From Arenicola marina (Eukaryota; Annelida; Polychaeta; Arenicolidae), in the NCBI GenBank assembly GCA_964019135.1, contig OZ025258.1, positions 7,955,961 to 8,019,960 on the forward strand: a stretch of 64,000 nt of DNA, written 5' to 3'. Made by a program: the position numbers and the translations under genes. Under the pieces are notes generated by a model. It did no database searches, was not told the origin of the DNA, and saw nothing but the letters and a program-made list of their open reading frames with translations. Of this stretch, positions 1-11,122 are shown one piece after another (the stretch's first letter is position 1; each line of letters opens with the position of its first letter).

Positions 1-2180
1 TAGTCGCTAAAGTACGCCTTCATTTTCATTAACTGCATTGATTTCTTCTCATATCCGTTTCCGGTCCTTATCTTCTACACCTCGCTTCTAATTATACACC
101 CTTTTGTTTTCACTCTTTTTGTCCGGTTATCATCAAAAATACTTTAAAACAAATTTTCTTCATTCTAGCTGTTTCTTGCTATACTTAACTTGGTAATTTC
201 CTACTCAACGTTTTCATTGTTTTTGCCCCTGATTTGATAGTGCTACCTCTTACCTTTAGTTTCAACATTTCAAAGAACAATTGGTTGTTAAAACATAAAT
301 TTAGTGTCAACATTTCAAAGAACAATTGGTTGATTAAAATAAATTCAATGGTATATCTGCGCGTGTGTGCATGTATATCCGGCGAACAATGGCAGCTCTA
401 AATATTCCATGACATCCTTAACCCGAAGTTTGAATTTAATACTGCTTCTCTCTTATAACCAATCGTATCTCAGTCTTAATTTAAAGCTTTGGTGCCACAA
501 TTTTGTTAAGCTCAAGGTTACAATTGTTTATTGAAGATAAACAAATAAGAATGCGTTTCAATAGGAGTTTACAGTGTTTATTCCACGAGATTACTAAAAA
601 CGCGTTCACCAAAGTAGCAAAGCTGAAGTCCGGTTGGTTTATTCCTGGGGGCATTGCATCGGAGCTCTATTTAAAAATTCCCTAATGATGTCACAAGATT
701 AATAGGTGAACTTTGATGCAGTGTGTAGGTATCTGTTGTCGAGGGCGTGTATTGTTCTCATGGCTTAGTGTTTTTGTTGAGTTTAAGCCAATGAGCAAAG
801 GGAACGAGTTCTCAATGCAATAGCACATGCGTTTGTATTCCTCTTTGACGTTACTTTCCTCTATCCCAGAATGTCAATCGGTCTGTGGGAAAACGATGGA
901 AAAAGTTTTCCCTTCTACTATTTGTGGTGTTATAACTCAGGAATATAAGAAAGGAAACACAGAAGAATAATACAAGCTAAAGTTGTTTTGGCGTCCCAGT
1001 TGCCATATTTTAGCTTTTCCCGTTTAGTAGAGTTTAATGTGAGCTATTTGTGTTTTGGGTTTCGATGTGAGGTAGATTAGCTTTGTCCTTATGCACTACA
1101 TTATGTAAACCTTCCTGGCACCGAAGTTGAGTGTAGGTTTGCCTGACTTGGCTGATCGGTACAGTGAGATTCTCAATGGTGATGGGTGCGTTATGACAAG
1201 GAGTCTTCTCTGTCTTGGGCTGCATTTGCGGTGTGGCTGACACTCTTTGTGGTGTGGCTGACACGCTTTGTGGTGTGGCTGACACTCTTTGTGATGTTGC
1301 TGACACTCTTTGTGGTGTGGTTGACACTCTGTGGTGTGGCTGACACTCTTTGTGGTGTTGCTGACACTCTTTGTGGTGTGGCTGACACTCTTTGTGGTGT
1401 GGCTGACACGCTTTGTGGTGTTGACTAAACATGCCTGGTGTTTCTTATGCTACTCCTCATGACTACTTCGATATACTTTCACGAGGCATTGCATTTGTAT
1501 TTATCGGCGAAACTATCTAACTACGTCATGTCCTGAATCATAAGGTTTGGAAATGGACGTTGTGTGTCACCGCGTGTTTTACATCACAAATATCCATGTT
1601 TTCTTCATCCGCGTCTTCGTCGGCGTCCGCCATCCGTCCTGTGCTAACCTACGCAGGCCTACATTACAATGTGGAAGTTGCTATTTCATTATTTACCGTG
1701 ACGAAATATTGGACCAATGTCTTCGAACTGTGCTTCACTGTGATAGTCATGACACATCATCCAGTGATGGCTCCAGATGTGGTGTCCTGGTCTTGACAAA
1801 GCACCATTCTCGCAAGTTTGACCTCTCACGAAACAGTAACAGTAAAGGGTTAACAAGAGTTAGTTCTCCTCCATGTGTTCAATAGTCCAGTGCCTCAACC
1901 AGCCTCTTGACAATATGCTGTGAATATAAAAATAACTTTATATATTAGGGGTTTGACAGATTGATCATAAATTTGATACATGCTTAATTATACTTCACAT
2001 AAATGACAATACTAACATGTTCTATACATTGCACTCATGTGCATATGTGCATGTCATGTACATATGAAGTCCTTACACAGACTATACCAGAAATAGATTA
2101 TAACATTACCGAATTTAGATAATTAACATGATTAGGGCTAAAACCCTTCAAGTAATAAATAACAGGAATATATAAATATT
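1..2180. other. Intergenic sequence, no gene recognised
   Basis: AT-rich DNA without a credible coding exon. A 44-bp segment is tandemly duplicated at about 258-344 (both copies contain CAACATTTCAAAGAACAATT). Short open frames here have no protein-like composition; the one at 1034-1432 only reads through a minisatellite. Confidence 0.6.
1229..1424. repeat. 21-bp minisatellite, about 9 copies
   Basis: Direct repeats of a unit containing GTGGTGTGGCTGACACTC, with variants such as GTGATGTTGCTGACACTC. The unit is close to a multiple of three, so it creates spurious open frames on both strands. No exon is adjacent. Confidence 0.85.
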
Positions 2181-2185
2181 CACAC

Positions 2186-2268
2186 CTATTCTAAATGCCT
2201 CAATAGCATTTGACAAATGAATATTGTCTGGAGGTCTGCAAATATCTGCAGCATAGCTCTTCAAGCAT
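2186..2268 (-). CDS. Candidate internal exon of an unrecognised minus-strand gene
   Basis: On the minus strand a strong acceptor (T-rich tract ending TTTTAG) is followed by 83 nt that stay open in one frame and read CLKSYAADICRPPDNIHLSN and onward, ending at a GTGTGA donor. The exon enters with one base and leaves with one base of a codon. The composition looks like real protein, but the phase does not join directly to the candidate exon at 2501-2577; a micro-exon between them or an error would be needed. I do not recognise the family. Confidence 0.4.
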
Positions 2269-2500
2269 CTAAAAGAAAAAAATACAGATAAGCTTATTAA
2301 ATTGTTGCAATAATTTTCCTATAATTGTTTTTATTGATACACCACTGATATTACAGCTGCGTATAAAAACATCATTAATTTAAAATGCAAAATGTGGCAA
2401 AACATAATCAAAGGCATGTAATTGCATTTGTATACCTAATGAAGTTTACTCATAAATCATATGTAATGAAAACAAAGAATTAAATAAAACTAAAATTTAC

Positions 2501-2577
2501 CTGCAATTTCCAGCATAGATGTTAATTCTGCCAGCTTATTTCTTCGCTGGTGTATAACCGCATTGACAGTGACATCA
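2501..2577 (-). CDS. Candidate exon of the same unrecognised minus-strand gene
   Basis: A 77-nt minus-strand segment between an AG at 2578-2579 and a good donor (GCAG|GTAAAT) reads DVTVNAVIHQRRNKLAELTS followed by MLEIA. It is amphipathic and helix-like, and only this frame is open. It lies between the possible first exon (2581-2874) and the exon at 2186-2268. The link to both neighbours is inferred from position and strand only. Confidence 0.35.
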
Positions 2578-2580
2578 CTG

Positions 2581-2874
2581 TCATTTCTCTTGGGAGGTCA
2601 CTGAAGGCATCAGCTGATCAGCCCCTCCCCCCCCCCCCCCGCTGCTGAAGTGGAAAGTAAACATTCTCGATTTTCGCGAAATGTCAGCCCGATCGGAGGT
2701 TTCTTCCACGTATTTCCGCCTACAATCACATAATTTTTTTCCTAAATAGCCATGCGTCTGCTTTTCTTTCCTGGTTGTTTCGTTTATATGCGTTAAAACT
2801 ATTTCAGGAGCAAGTTTAAATCTTATTTGAGCCACAAATCTTTCACTTTCTCCAAAACTGTCAACGGCGGCCAT
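2581..2874 (-). CDS. Candidate first exon starting MAAVDSFGES
   Basis: An ATG in a good context (ATCATGGCC) on the minus strand opens a frame reading MAAVDSFGESERFVAQIRFK and onward for about 97 codons. Near the end it crosses a run of about 14 G that would encode Gly repeats, so the true exon probably ends earlier at an unidentified donor. Upstream (2890-3010) lies a more GC-rich stretch with two CCAAT boxes and a GC box, as expected of a promoter. The function is unknown, and this may be a chance frame. Confidence 0.33.
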   Translation of the reverse strand: MAAVDSFGESERFVAQIRFKLAPEIVLTHINETTRKEKQTHGYLGKKLCDCRRKYVEETSDRADISRKSRMFTFHFSSGGGGGGADQLMPSVTSQEK

Positions 2875-2884
2875 GATGATGCAT

Positions 2885-3015
2885 CGCACTCAGCTAAATT
2901 TAGCCCAGCCAATGAGAATATTCGAAACAGGCAGAGCGCGTCGACCAATCCCTGCCAACCTTAGATTAGCCGTTTACAGCCCCACATGGAGCGAGCGGAG
3001 GCGGGGCTGTGGAAG
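2885..3015 (-). promoter_or_regulatory. Possible CCAAT/GC-box promoter of the minus-strand candidate gene
   Basis: The segment contains CCAAT at two places (AGCCAATGAG, GACCAATCCC) and a GC-rich GGAGGCGGGG block in an otherwise AT-rich region, directly upstream of the candidate ATG at 2874. It is inferred from motif clustering only. Confidence 0.3.
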
Positions 3016-4005
3016 AGCCTAAAAAATGGTGTCCGTTACCGGCCTGGTATGTTGCGAGCAGCTCTAGGCCGGTTCCGTGCCTAAACTGTGACAGAAATAG
3101 CCATTACGGTTTTGGAAATGCATCTCGTAATGGCTAAAAAAATGTTAGTGAAATATCTCAACCCTTGACTTTGACCGACGAACTTGCTATATACCAAAGG
3201 CACAGGTAACCTCCACCCGACTCCCGACTCAGACATACCCCCAACCCCATCAGCACCAGGTTCCATCCGGCCATGAGATATATTTGCTTTGGTAGCTCCA
3301 GCAAATAACGCATCAAGTTCAGATATGAGCCATCCTCCACGTGCGTTATGTCCAACAAACAAATGGGACAAACAAAGCAGCATGTCACTTTCTTGTCGGT
3401 TTGAGAGATGAGTACTTCTCACTTGTGCCTACCATCAGCTATGATCGTCAATTTCATACTCACTATTAACAAAAAGCGTGGGGTAAGCACAGTTTGTAAC
3501 AATTTATTCCTTATTATTACACAGATTCGAACTTTGGCAGCAATTTCGGTGGAATGTGAACTGACAGCGTGAACTTACATGCTTAACGTTTAACTATACA
3601 GTTCATCAAAGTTTTATTATGCAACAATTATAAACAATTTACATCTACATAGATACGTATCATTACATATTTATTGACATATATATATAATATTTAATTT
3701 TTTTAAATAGAGGGGCGTTTATTCTATTTCGTTTACCATTGCCAGCACTATTAATACTGAAGTGGTCATTTAATAAAATACTATGAAATAAGGTTGACGA
3801 AAAATCTGATTATTCTGACCGTTCTCTACCTTCGTTCAGGTTACCCCCCCCCCCTCCCCCAGTCCCACACGCGTCGTTATTATCGGCGGTATGCGTAAGC
3901 AATACGTGAGCCTTACTGAAATATAGGCTCGTCGTAACATGAAAGAACAAGAATCACAGCGATTCTTTTTTGTAAATGTGAAATTCGTGATCTTGATATA
4001 CATTT
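3016..4005. other. Spacer without recognised gene
   Basis: AT-rich spacer between the candidate minus-strand promoter and the 3' end of the WD40-like gene. It includes a poly-C stretch near 3846-3860. No exon with splice sites and protein-like content was seen on either strand. Confidence 0.5.
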
Positions 4006-4011
4006 TTTATT
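4006..4011 (-). terminator. AATAAA polyadenylation signal for the WD40-like gene
   Basis: The plus strand reads TTTATT here, which is AATAAA on the minus strand, about 140 nt past the stop codon at 4152. The spacing is ordinary for an animal 3' UTR and supports the frame at 4152-5204 being the 3' end of a real gene. Confidence 0.5.
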
Positions 4012-4151
4012 GTGCATTTCTCCGTTTTTTGAACTCATATTAGACAATGTGTAGTCAAATTGCGAGGCATGGGCTGACCGTCATATTGGTGGAAAAGCGT
4101 TATATGAGTATCTCTAATAGTAACCCTAGGTACATGGTAGATAAACCAATA

Positions 4152-5204
4152 CTACAGCAACACACACGACAAGGACGTTACAGACCCGGTGTCCATGACA
4201 ACGCGATTCCGACTCTCCCGCAGCGTGCGGCGGCGAGACCGCTGCGTTTGAAATTGCACCACGTGACCGGCCGACGAGAGCCCGTAACAAGTGTTACCAT
4301 GGAGACAGATGCCGATCAGTGGATATTCGGCGATGTCGTTGGTGCCCAAGAGTTTGTCGACGTCACCGTTCACCAGAGACACCCTGGTCACTGCGCCTGC
4401 GCTGTCCACCACCAACAGTCCCAGACCGTCACCGGTCATCGCGCTGCATGTCGGGAAACCCCGAAGGTCTACGGTGCGAAGCAGCACACCGGAAGTGACG
4501 TCAAAGAATTGCAGGTGGCGCTCCTTCCTGGTGAATGTGATGACGGTATCCCCATGGGCAGCCAGCACATTCACTCCTGGTTGGCCTAACTCCAGACACG
4601 TGGCCCCAATGCGCCCGAGGCAGGTCTCATAATTACATATATACACCTGCCCCTCCGCCGTTGCGCAGAGCAACTGCGCCCCGTGGAAGGTCATGTTCGT
4701 GACCCCTTCCGCCTGAAAATCGATAACGGCCTTGATATCCGCTAGCGTCACCAGATGGCGTACTTGTATGGTGTTATTGCCAAGCAGGAGAGCCACGAGT
4801 TTATATAGCGGATGTGACGTCACGCCCCGTATCCCTTCCCTGAAATCTGCCGACGCGGTGACCGCCAGGTCGGTCACCGTGCCGCCCTGACACACCACCT
4901 CCCAGACGTGGACATCGCCGTCGATGTGACTCGTCACCACAGTGCGCATATCCGCCACGAATGCCAATGACGTCACTTCCGTCTGAAATTCCTTTAACAC
5001 GAATGCCACCCGATTGGTCTGTGTCAAGTTGTAGACAAATAGTCGTTTGCGATCTCGCGGTGGGAGAACCAACAGGGCCTCGCAACTCTCGGAGGTCTGG
5101 ACGAGACCCAGGAACGACCGCGTGATCCATTTCTGGTTCCGGTCGCCACTGGTATCACCGCAGCAAACTGAAGCTGGGAGAGCGAATAGGGTACTCACCT
5201 CCAT
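4152..5204 (-). CDS. WD40/beta-propeller-like protein, single long exon (possibly the last exon of a longer gene)
   Basis: An uninterrupted 350-codon minus-strand frame with GC-rich, coding-like composition in an AT-rich neighbourhood. It shows several blade-like repeats: VTSLAFVADMRTVVTSHIDG then VHVWEV; VTNMTFHGAQLLCATAEGQV then YICNYET; VNVLAAHGDTVITFTRK then LQFFDVTSG; and a last blade with LLVVDSAGAVTRVSLVNG. The 'phi-x-W/phi' strand ends and GD/SG turns are typical of WD40 propellers. It ends in a basic RSRRR tail. Propellers of this kind are protein-interaction scaffolds, often C-terminal to NACHT or similar domains, but no such domain is visible here. The ATG at 5204 overlaps a GGTGAGTA that could be a donor, and a pyrimidine tract ending CTCTCCCAG lies just inside, so the true start may be a splice acceptor near 5177 and the gene may extend upstream. 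An open minus-strand block ending at a GTATGT donor at 5428 is a possible upstream exon, but its phase does not fit simply. The WD40-like call is good; the exact family is unknown. Confidence 0.7.
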   Translation of the reverse strand: MEVSTLFALPASVCCGDTSGDRNQKWITRSFLGLVQTSESCEALLVLPPRDRKRLFVYNLTQTNRVAFVLKEFQTEVTSLAFVADMRTVVTSHIDGDVHVWEVVCQGGTVTDLAVTASADFREGIRGVTSHPLYKLVALLLGNNTIQVRHLVTLADIKAVIDFQAEGVTNMTFHGAQLLCATAEGQVYICNYETCLGRIGATCLELGQPGVNVLAAHGDTVITFTRKERHLQFFDVTSGVLLRTVDLRGFPTCSAMTGDGLGLLVVDSAGAVTRVSLVNGDVDKLLGTNDIAEYPLIGICLHGNTCYGLSSAGHVVQFQTQRSRRRTLRESRNRVVMDTGSVTSLSCVLL

Positions 5205-8200
5205 TGTGCCCAGTCAGCGGTGAATCTCTTCATCCAGCTGCCAATCTAATATATCTAATATATTGTCTATCACATCCCCAGAGAAATACGAAACGTGGTT
5301 GGGTCGCCGTATATATGTCAGTTATGTTTTCGGTGCCGTTGCCATTGCGACACAAATTGTATTAATAATCCGTTCCAAAACAAGTGCGAAGACCAACTGA
5401 AATTATCGCCACATGGCATACACATACCCGATCCGTCGTTGTCAGAGAGTCCATTGCTTGCGATACCATGGAGCAACATAGCACAGAGTGTTCTATCTGT
5501 CCAACGGCAGCACCAGTGACGCCTCTTCTCAGCATCTCCAGCCCACGTTTCAGGAAGTCAATCTGCCCTCGCCCGCAGACCAACAACGCTAAACCCCGTC
5601 TGCATCTGTTTCCTCGTGTCTTATCGCTGTCCCGGGAGGTACTTTAACTTGGAAGACAACAAAGCATCTGACAGGTTTGCGAGGGATGGGCTGACAGGGT
5701 GATACACAGAACCCTACCCCCAACTCCGACTCCCACCCCCCACCCCCACCGCAACCACCAACCCCCAACCCTCAACCCTAACCCCCACCCCCTCCTCGCC
5801 ATTGGGCATGTTACCAGGTTATGTAGCCAGCACTAAGAGCTTTGAGCCCTGGAGGCGGGTATTGTGTAACAGACGGGAATGCATGAACTGTAGGTAACGT
5901 CGATATCACTTTAAATACCGAAGTGGTTCGGACAGTTTGACTCTGTTCTGCGGATGGCGGGCTCGTGTTCCAAGCCAGCTTTGTGGACAAATCGATTAAA
6001 CCGGGCCGTGGAACTCTGAAATGCGACGAAACGGTTCCAGACACGGGTAGGATTTAAAGGCCCAATCAGAGCATTGATACTACTTGATAAATCTAGAAAG
6101 ATCTGCTTTCAGATATTTGGGAAAACCAGATCGTTTATATATTTATTTATTCAAAATTAATAGAAACGATTTTTTTTAACAATGTTATGCATGCTCGCAG
6201 TATGACGTATGTCTGTATAAGAGTTCTAAAGTTTGCAACTAGATCCATAACTAGGGTCAGATGCAGAGTCTGCTCCCGTTTGTCTTTTCCCCATCATTTT
6301 CCCCATCATTTTCCATGGTCACAATATTCGTCGTGGAAAATCTTTTTCTTGCATCCAGTACATGGAGTCATATTTGAATATTCATGATTGTATAATCCTC
6401 GAATATCGTGTTTACTGGCCTGGCGTGCAAATTTAAACTTGTACGGACCTCTTAGACTACCAATAGGGCATATTTGCTCTTACCTATATTTCTATTTTTG
6501 GTCTCATGGGATCTTTAAATCCAGAATCTGTTGGGGAACAGGCGTGCACGCAACTCCCTTGGCATCGGCGGCCCCACTGCGGTTAGTCGCTGGAAGAGCT
6601 TCATAACAATTTTTTTTCCGGAAACCCCGATCTCTACCCTCCACAAAACACCCCGATACCTACCCCTTCATGAACCAACGAACCACCCTAATACTTACCC
6701 CCCCCCACCTCCCCCGACCCCCTTCTCCTCCCATCCCTACGGGCGCACACCCTGAAGGCAACCCCCCCCCCCCGCTGAGTGCTTGTGACTGACATGGGAC
6801 CGCCATTAGCTGCCTGGCCCCGGGTCCTGCCGTGTTGGCTTGCTGTGTGGCCAGGGGCAACCGCCTCGCGGCCAAATCTGGGGAGGATGTCCGCACCAGT
6901 ACGTGTTGTGCGCCGCTTATATCCATGTGACGTGTGGAGAGGCCTATTCTTAGCGCACCTTGAGGCAGAACTGCCAGTGTATCTATTCCACAAGAGATGT
7001 GGAGCTATATGTTTGCATATATGCAGATATTAGGACTATTTAGTTTCCGCCATCTTGGAATAGCCTCTAGCCCCTCCTTCTCTTCCACCGACCTGGGCGA
7101 AACGATCGCATGTCACGTGCTGTTCTGAATCGAATCGATCATGCTCTTAGTGTGAAGCAGCCTTCTAGTGTGGTAGAGGGCTTGTTCACCAAAATACACT
7201 GGACAGATATATTGTCATATTTTGTTCTCTACAGGTTGTATCTGTTATACCGAAACTCGAGATCTTATGAACACAAAGAATCGATAGGGTGGATGTAATA
7301 CTGTGGCATGTGTTTATAAGAACAACAATGCGTTCTCAAATAGTGTTAAGTCCATGAGGAGACGGCGCTGCGAACACGCCACTACACCCCACCCCGTCGG
7401 CACGTCACAATCAAAATGTAAGTTAACAGAGTGAGGGTTGGGCAAGGGTTGTGAATTGAAAGCTTAACCCGTGTCTTTAAACCGCGCTCGACAGCAGTCC
7501 AACATAACTTGTATATTATGGTTAGTCAACTCGCTTACTGTGTTATAAGTTACACACCAATTGGTCATGGAAAACCCTCGGTTCCCACCCCACGCTGAAA
7601 GAAAATAGACTTAAAACATGACATCCCCCTTAGAACGACCAGCTACAGCAGGGAGCACCACTACACACAAAACATCCCTACGAAGGATTAAATACATCAT
7701 TTTGCTAAACATGCGTCAGTCTGCCCACCAAATTGTAACAGAATCAGACTCTCATACGAAATATGCAACTGATAACCATATGACTGTGGCATACGCCCAT
7801 ATTTTAGACACTGCCTGACAGCATATATTTCTCCACGCACGACTTATTGGTGTGTAACCTTTACTGTGGGTGCGTTTATTCTCGACGTGTTGATGTTGAA
7901 TGTTTGTGGTGAACGTTGTTGAAGATTTTTAAGCATGATGATAGCAAAAAACGCGTTTACAGTTGTTGTTTCTTGTTGGTTTCTGTTGAATATTGGTGCA
8001 TGTTGATTGTTACACAATCGTGTTCACTATAACTATAGCAATACTAATGTTAACAAGCCCATCAGTTCTCTCCGTGGGCATGCCTAATAAAATCCCGGGC
8101 AGTCGACCAAGTACATAAGCTATGCCACGTGTCATCTAAACATGAGAGCTAAACTAGTGATAAAGCTTCCTGACATATTTCAGTGGCGTCTTCTTTGTAG

Positions 8201-8500
8201 GGGGAATGTGCGACGACAAAATTCCCCTCAGAACCCCCTGCCCGCCCCCCCCCCCTCACCCTACCCTTTCGCGCGGCTGTTCACTTTATTTATTTTTAGG
8301 CTAGCTACGCCACTGCATGTTTGCTTTGTAGGCATTTGGTTGTGTTACCACGTTCACTCATGCGTTTAGCTATTTTTTTTTTATAACGTATGTGGCTGTG
8401 AAGGATATTGGGGCAATTTATGTGTTTTGTCGTCAGGTCCGTTACACGCACGGGGCTTTCAAGGAGGCAAATAAATATAAAACTTAGGGCAGTCGTTGTC
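5205..8500. other. Intergenic sequence, no convincing gene
   Basis: It contains C-rich low-complexity DNA (5715-5805, 6690-6775, 8245-8270) with some CCCTAA-like words, and otherwise AT-rich unique sequence. A minus-strand block at about 5428-5590 could be an exon of the WD40-like gene. No other protein-like frame with splice signals was seen. Confidence 0.5.
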
Positions 8501-8508
8501 TTTGTGTC

Positions 8509-8790
8509 GAGTATTTATATATCTCGGTGAGACCATAACTTGCTGTTCCTCATAGCGGAGTATTTATATAACTCGGTCAGATCCTAACTTGCTGTTCCTC
8601 ATAGCGGAGTATATATATAACTCGGCCAGATCATAACTTGCTGTTCCTCATGGCGGAGTATTCATATAACTCGCCCAGACCATAACTTGCTGTTACTCAT
8701 GGCGGAGTATTTATATAACTCGTCCAGATCATAACTTGCTGTTCCTCATGGCGGAGTATTTATGTAACTCGGCCAAATCATAACTTGCTG
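8509..8790. repeat. 49-bp minisatellite, about 5.7 copies
   Basis: Each unit begins GAGTATTTATATAACTCGG and ends near CTTGCTGTTCCTCATGGCG; starts are seen at 8509, 8558 and 8607 (period 49). The last partial unit runs into a SINE-like tail (8800-8850). Confidence 0.88.
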
Positions 8791-8794
8791 GCAC

Positions 8795-8850
8795 GCTATA
8801 GCCTTACAAGCTGAAAGGGCCGTTAAAAACCAATCAAATCAAATCATGAC
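8795..8850 (+). mobile_element. SINE/LINE 3' tail fragment
   Basis: The stretch CTGAAAGGGCCGTTAAAAAC followed by CAATCAAATCAAATC is a conserved retroposon tail with a short A-rich repeat end. A related copy is at 36232-36283 (GCTGAAAGCGCTGTTAAACG). No head region is recognisable. Confidence 0.55.
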
Positions 8851-9708
8851 GTGCTGTTGTTGTTGAGTTGATATACACATTGTCAACCTGCTGAATTATT
8901 GTCACGTTGAAGAGTACGCGCACGATGTGTTGCTATGATCCACATTATACGTTACTGCGACTTCATGTTTTTCTTTATTCCGACCATACACAGGGTAAAC
9001 TCCCATGACCTGCGCTGGCCATCAAAACCTGGCCCACCATCCTTCCATGTCATGTACGTCAAACTAAGCAATAAACATAACGGTTCTAAGAAAATAAAAA
9101 TATTCGATGCCATCAAACCATCGTACCCCCCCCCCCCGCATCCCCGCTTTCCCAGGGGGCACAGGGGGCACAGTCACTGCTTTTTCTGCACAACCTCAGC
9201 AGCAACCCCTACCCCCACCCCCCCCGGTCGCAAGTTTCTCACTGGATAGTGCTTAAATTTGAAATAGTTTCGTAACTTTCTGGATCCATCACTGACAGCT
9301 AGACCATGATATCGGGGGTCCAGCACAAAAATGCACATATCACATGGCATACAGTTATCATAAAAGCTCAAAAAAATAGGTGAGCCATACATAAAGTAGT
9401 ACACATGTCTGACTGCAAGCTGAGTGGATATTTGAGTGCCCTGTTTGTTGTCTCTGCTTTGTCCTGCAGGCCAAGTGCAGGCGGTACAAACAACTTTCTG
9501 CGCAAGCTTAACAAGTCAGTCACCAATTTTCACACGGTGAGGTGCGCTGGCCACCTGAGAGCCTAACGTCACGTGGATAGGTGGTTCGAGCTTAGTCTTC
9601 CCCCATTCCCTGACATCTATATTTACCGCCATCTATGCCTAGCTTACACCCAACCTCTCTCCCTCTGCTCCCCCCCCCCCACCTCCACACCATCACCCCT
9701 CCATCTTA
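8851..9708. other. Intergenic, with a truncated SINE copy at 9535-9580
   Basis: It contains poly-C tracts (9124-9137, 9215-9228), and near 9535-9580 a fragment with CACCTGAGAGCCTAACG and GTGGTTCGAGC that matches the internal part of the SINE at 9709-9975. There is no gene. Confidence 0.5.
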
Positions 9709-9975
9709 GGGCCGGCGCGACCGCTCAGTGGGCTAGAGCGCTCGCACTGAGTGCTCTGTCCACCTGAGAGCCTAACGGCATGTGGGTCGGTGGTTCGAGC
9801 CCTGCTGTGGCCCTCTCTGTGTGGTCGCAGGATACAGATCCCATGTCTTTCTTCGTAAAGAGTAGGGGGCTACCCCAGAGACATGGCTCCACTCTCCCTT
9901 CCTTGTCCCATTGACGCGATTATGGCGCGATATGACCAAAAGTAGTTAAATCGTCCTGAATAACCAGCCAACCAT
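9709..9975 (+). mobile_element. tRNA-derived SINE, near full length
   Basis: The head resembles a tRNA: an A-box-like CGCTCAGTGGGCTAGAGCGC and a perfect B box (GGTTCGAGCCC). A body follows with GTAGGGGGCTACCCC, ACATGGCTCCACTCTC, CCATTGACGCGA and GCGATATGACC, then a tail of CCTGAATAACCAGCCAACCA. A second copy with the same order of blocks lies at 34933-35197, and fragments at 9535 and 50935-51010. Pol III transcription from the internal A and B boxes is the known mode for such elements. Confidence 0.85.
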
Positions 9976-11120
9976 CACGAGGCGAGAGCTCGTACTCGCC
10001 TTATCACGTGACCAACTGCACTGTGATTGGCAAACAAACTCGCCGCTGTTTGGCTGTTTGTTCTGACACAGCTCAAGTGATTTCATGAGTTGGAGAGGCT
10101 TGTGCACCGAATAAACCGTCGCAGTGAGGCTCACTCTCTGCCTTCGACTCACTCCGCTAGGGCTCCATATATCTCTGTTGTCGCCTACGTCCTGAATGCA
10201 CTTTCACACTCGCTCGCCAGGGCGGCGCTGCGCAGATTGATAGGGAAAATGCGTCGCGCATTTCTACAAATTAGTGCTGGAACCCAGCCTAAGTCTAATA
10301 ACGCATGAAATCAGGCGATGAAAAGAAAGAGTTCTGTCACAATTATAACTTTTTCGAAAGTGTACAAGATGTGTTTTGCTGTATTAAATGCGCAAAGCTC
10401 GTTATTTTTATGTTTGATTGTTGAAAACTATAATGTTGCAGAAAACTACAGCTGATTTGACCGTTTTTCAAGAATCTTAAAATTTGCCCCCGGCCGACAG
10501 CAGCGGTAAAAGCGGAGCTTGCGTAGAGCCACCGTGCGGGGAGCTTGGGTGAGGATTTGTCACAACCATCGACTAGCATTTCTTATGGGGGGGGGAGGGG
10601 GGGGGGGGGCAGGGAAGTCGTGTTTCTATATTTCCAGGTTACGATGAATTAAATGGAAAACTCCCCGCATACAATGAAAAGGGGCGGATCCATGATGTAA
10701 ATTGGATAGTTCCGAATTCCCGGCTATTTAATATTAAGATTCCCAGTTCACGATCAATGAAAATCCTTGATCACGACGATCGGCTAATAACCCATTTTAT
10801 CGCGGTATACTGCATAGCATGATGAAGGGCTGTAGTAGTTGTGGGGAAAATATATGGGTATTAGTTGATCTGTGGAATCAAAGGTCTGAATAAATACGAT
10901 TTATATGTATAAATATATATATATATATATATATCCGTGTTTCCATGTTGTGTCATATATATATATACTTCCCGGTACACCTCATAAGCGAGCCTGGGGT
11001 ACACACTACAATTTATTTGCAATCTTAATGTACTCACGCATGCGCACACACGAGCAGGTATATACGCAGTAAAACACAAATATTTATTTTATCGCCCATT
11101 GTAGGATGTTTGGTACTGCC
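9976..11120. other. Intergenic with poly-G tract and a dispersed repeat copy
   Basis: A G-rich run at about 10587-10611 is followed by a segment (to about 10800) homologous to 38300-38497. A (TA)n stretch lies at 10914-10935. No gene recognised. Confidence 0.5.
10587..10800 (+). repeat. Dispersed repeat, copy 1 (second copy at 38279-38500)
   Basis: Shared blocks in the same order in both copies: poly-G, GTCGTGTT, CCAGGT(T/C)ACGATGAATTAAA, GGGCGGAT, GAATTCCC, TATTTAATATTAA(G/A)ATTCCC, TTCACGAT, ATGAAAATCC and CGGCTAATA. The similarity over about 190 bp marks an unclassified dispersed element. Confidence 0.75.
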
Positions 11121-11122
11121 AT

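Noticed and set aside
1034..1432. His/Gln-rich protein (PHHKECQPHHKECQ) on the minus strand
   Set aside because: Frame runs through the 21-bp minisatellite; the other frames are equally open.
5740..5800. Telomere-like CCCTAA sequence
   Set aside because: Only isolated CCCTAA words in a degenerate C-rich tract; not a regular hexamer array.
9709..9800. Functional tRNA gene
   Set aside because: A and B boxes are present but the cloverleaf is not complete and the sequence continues into a SINE body shared with 34933-35197.
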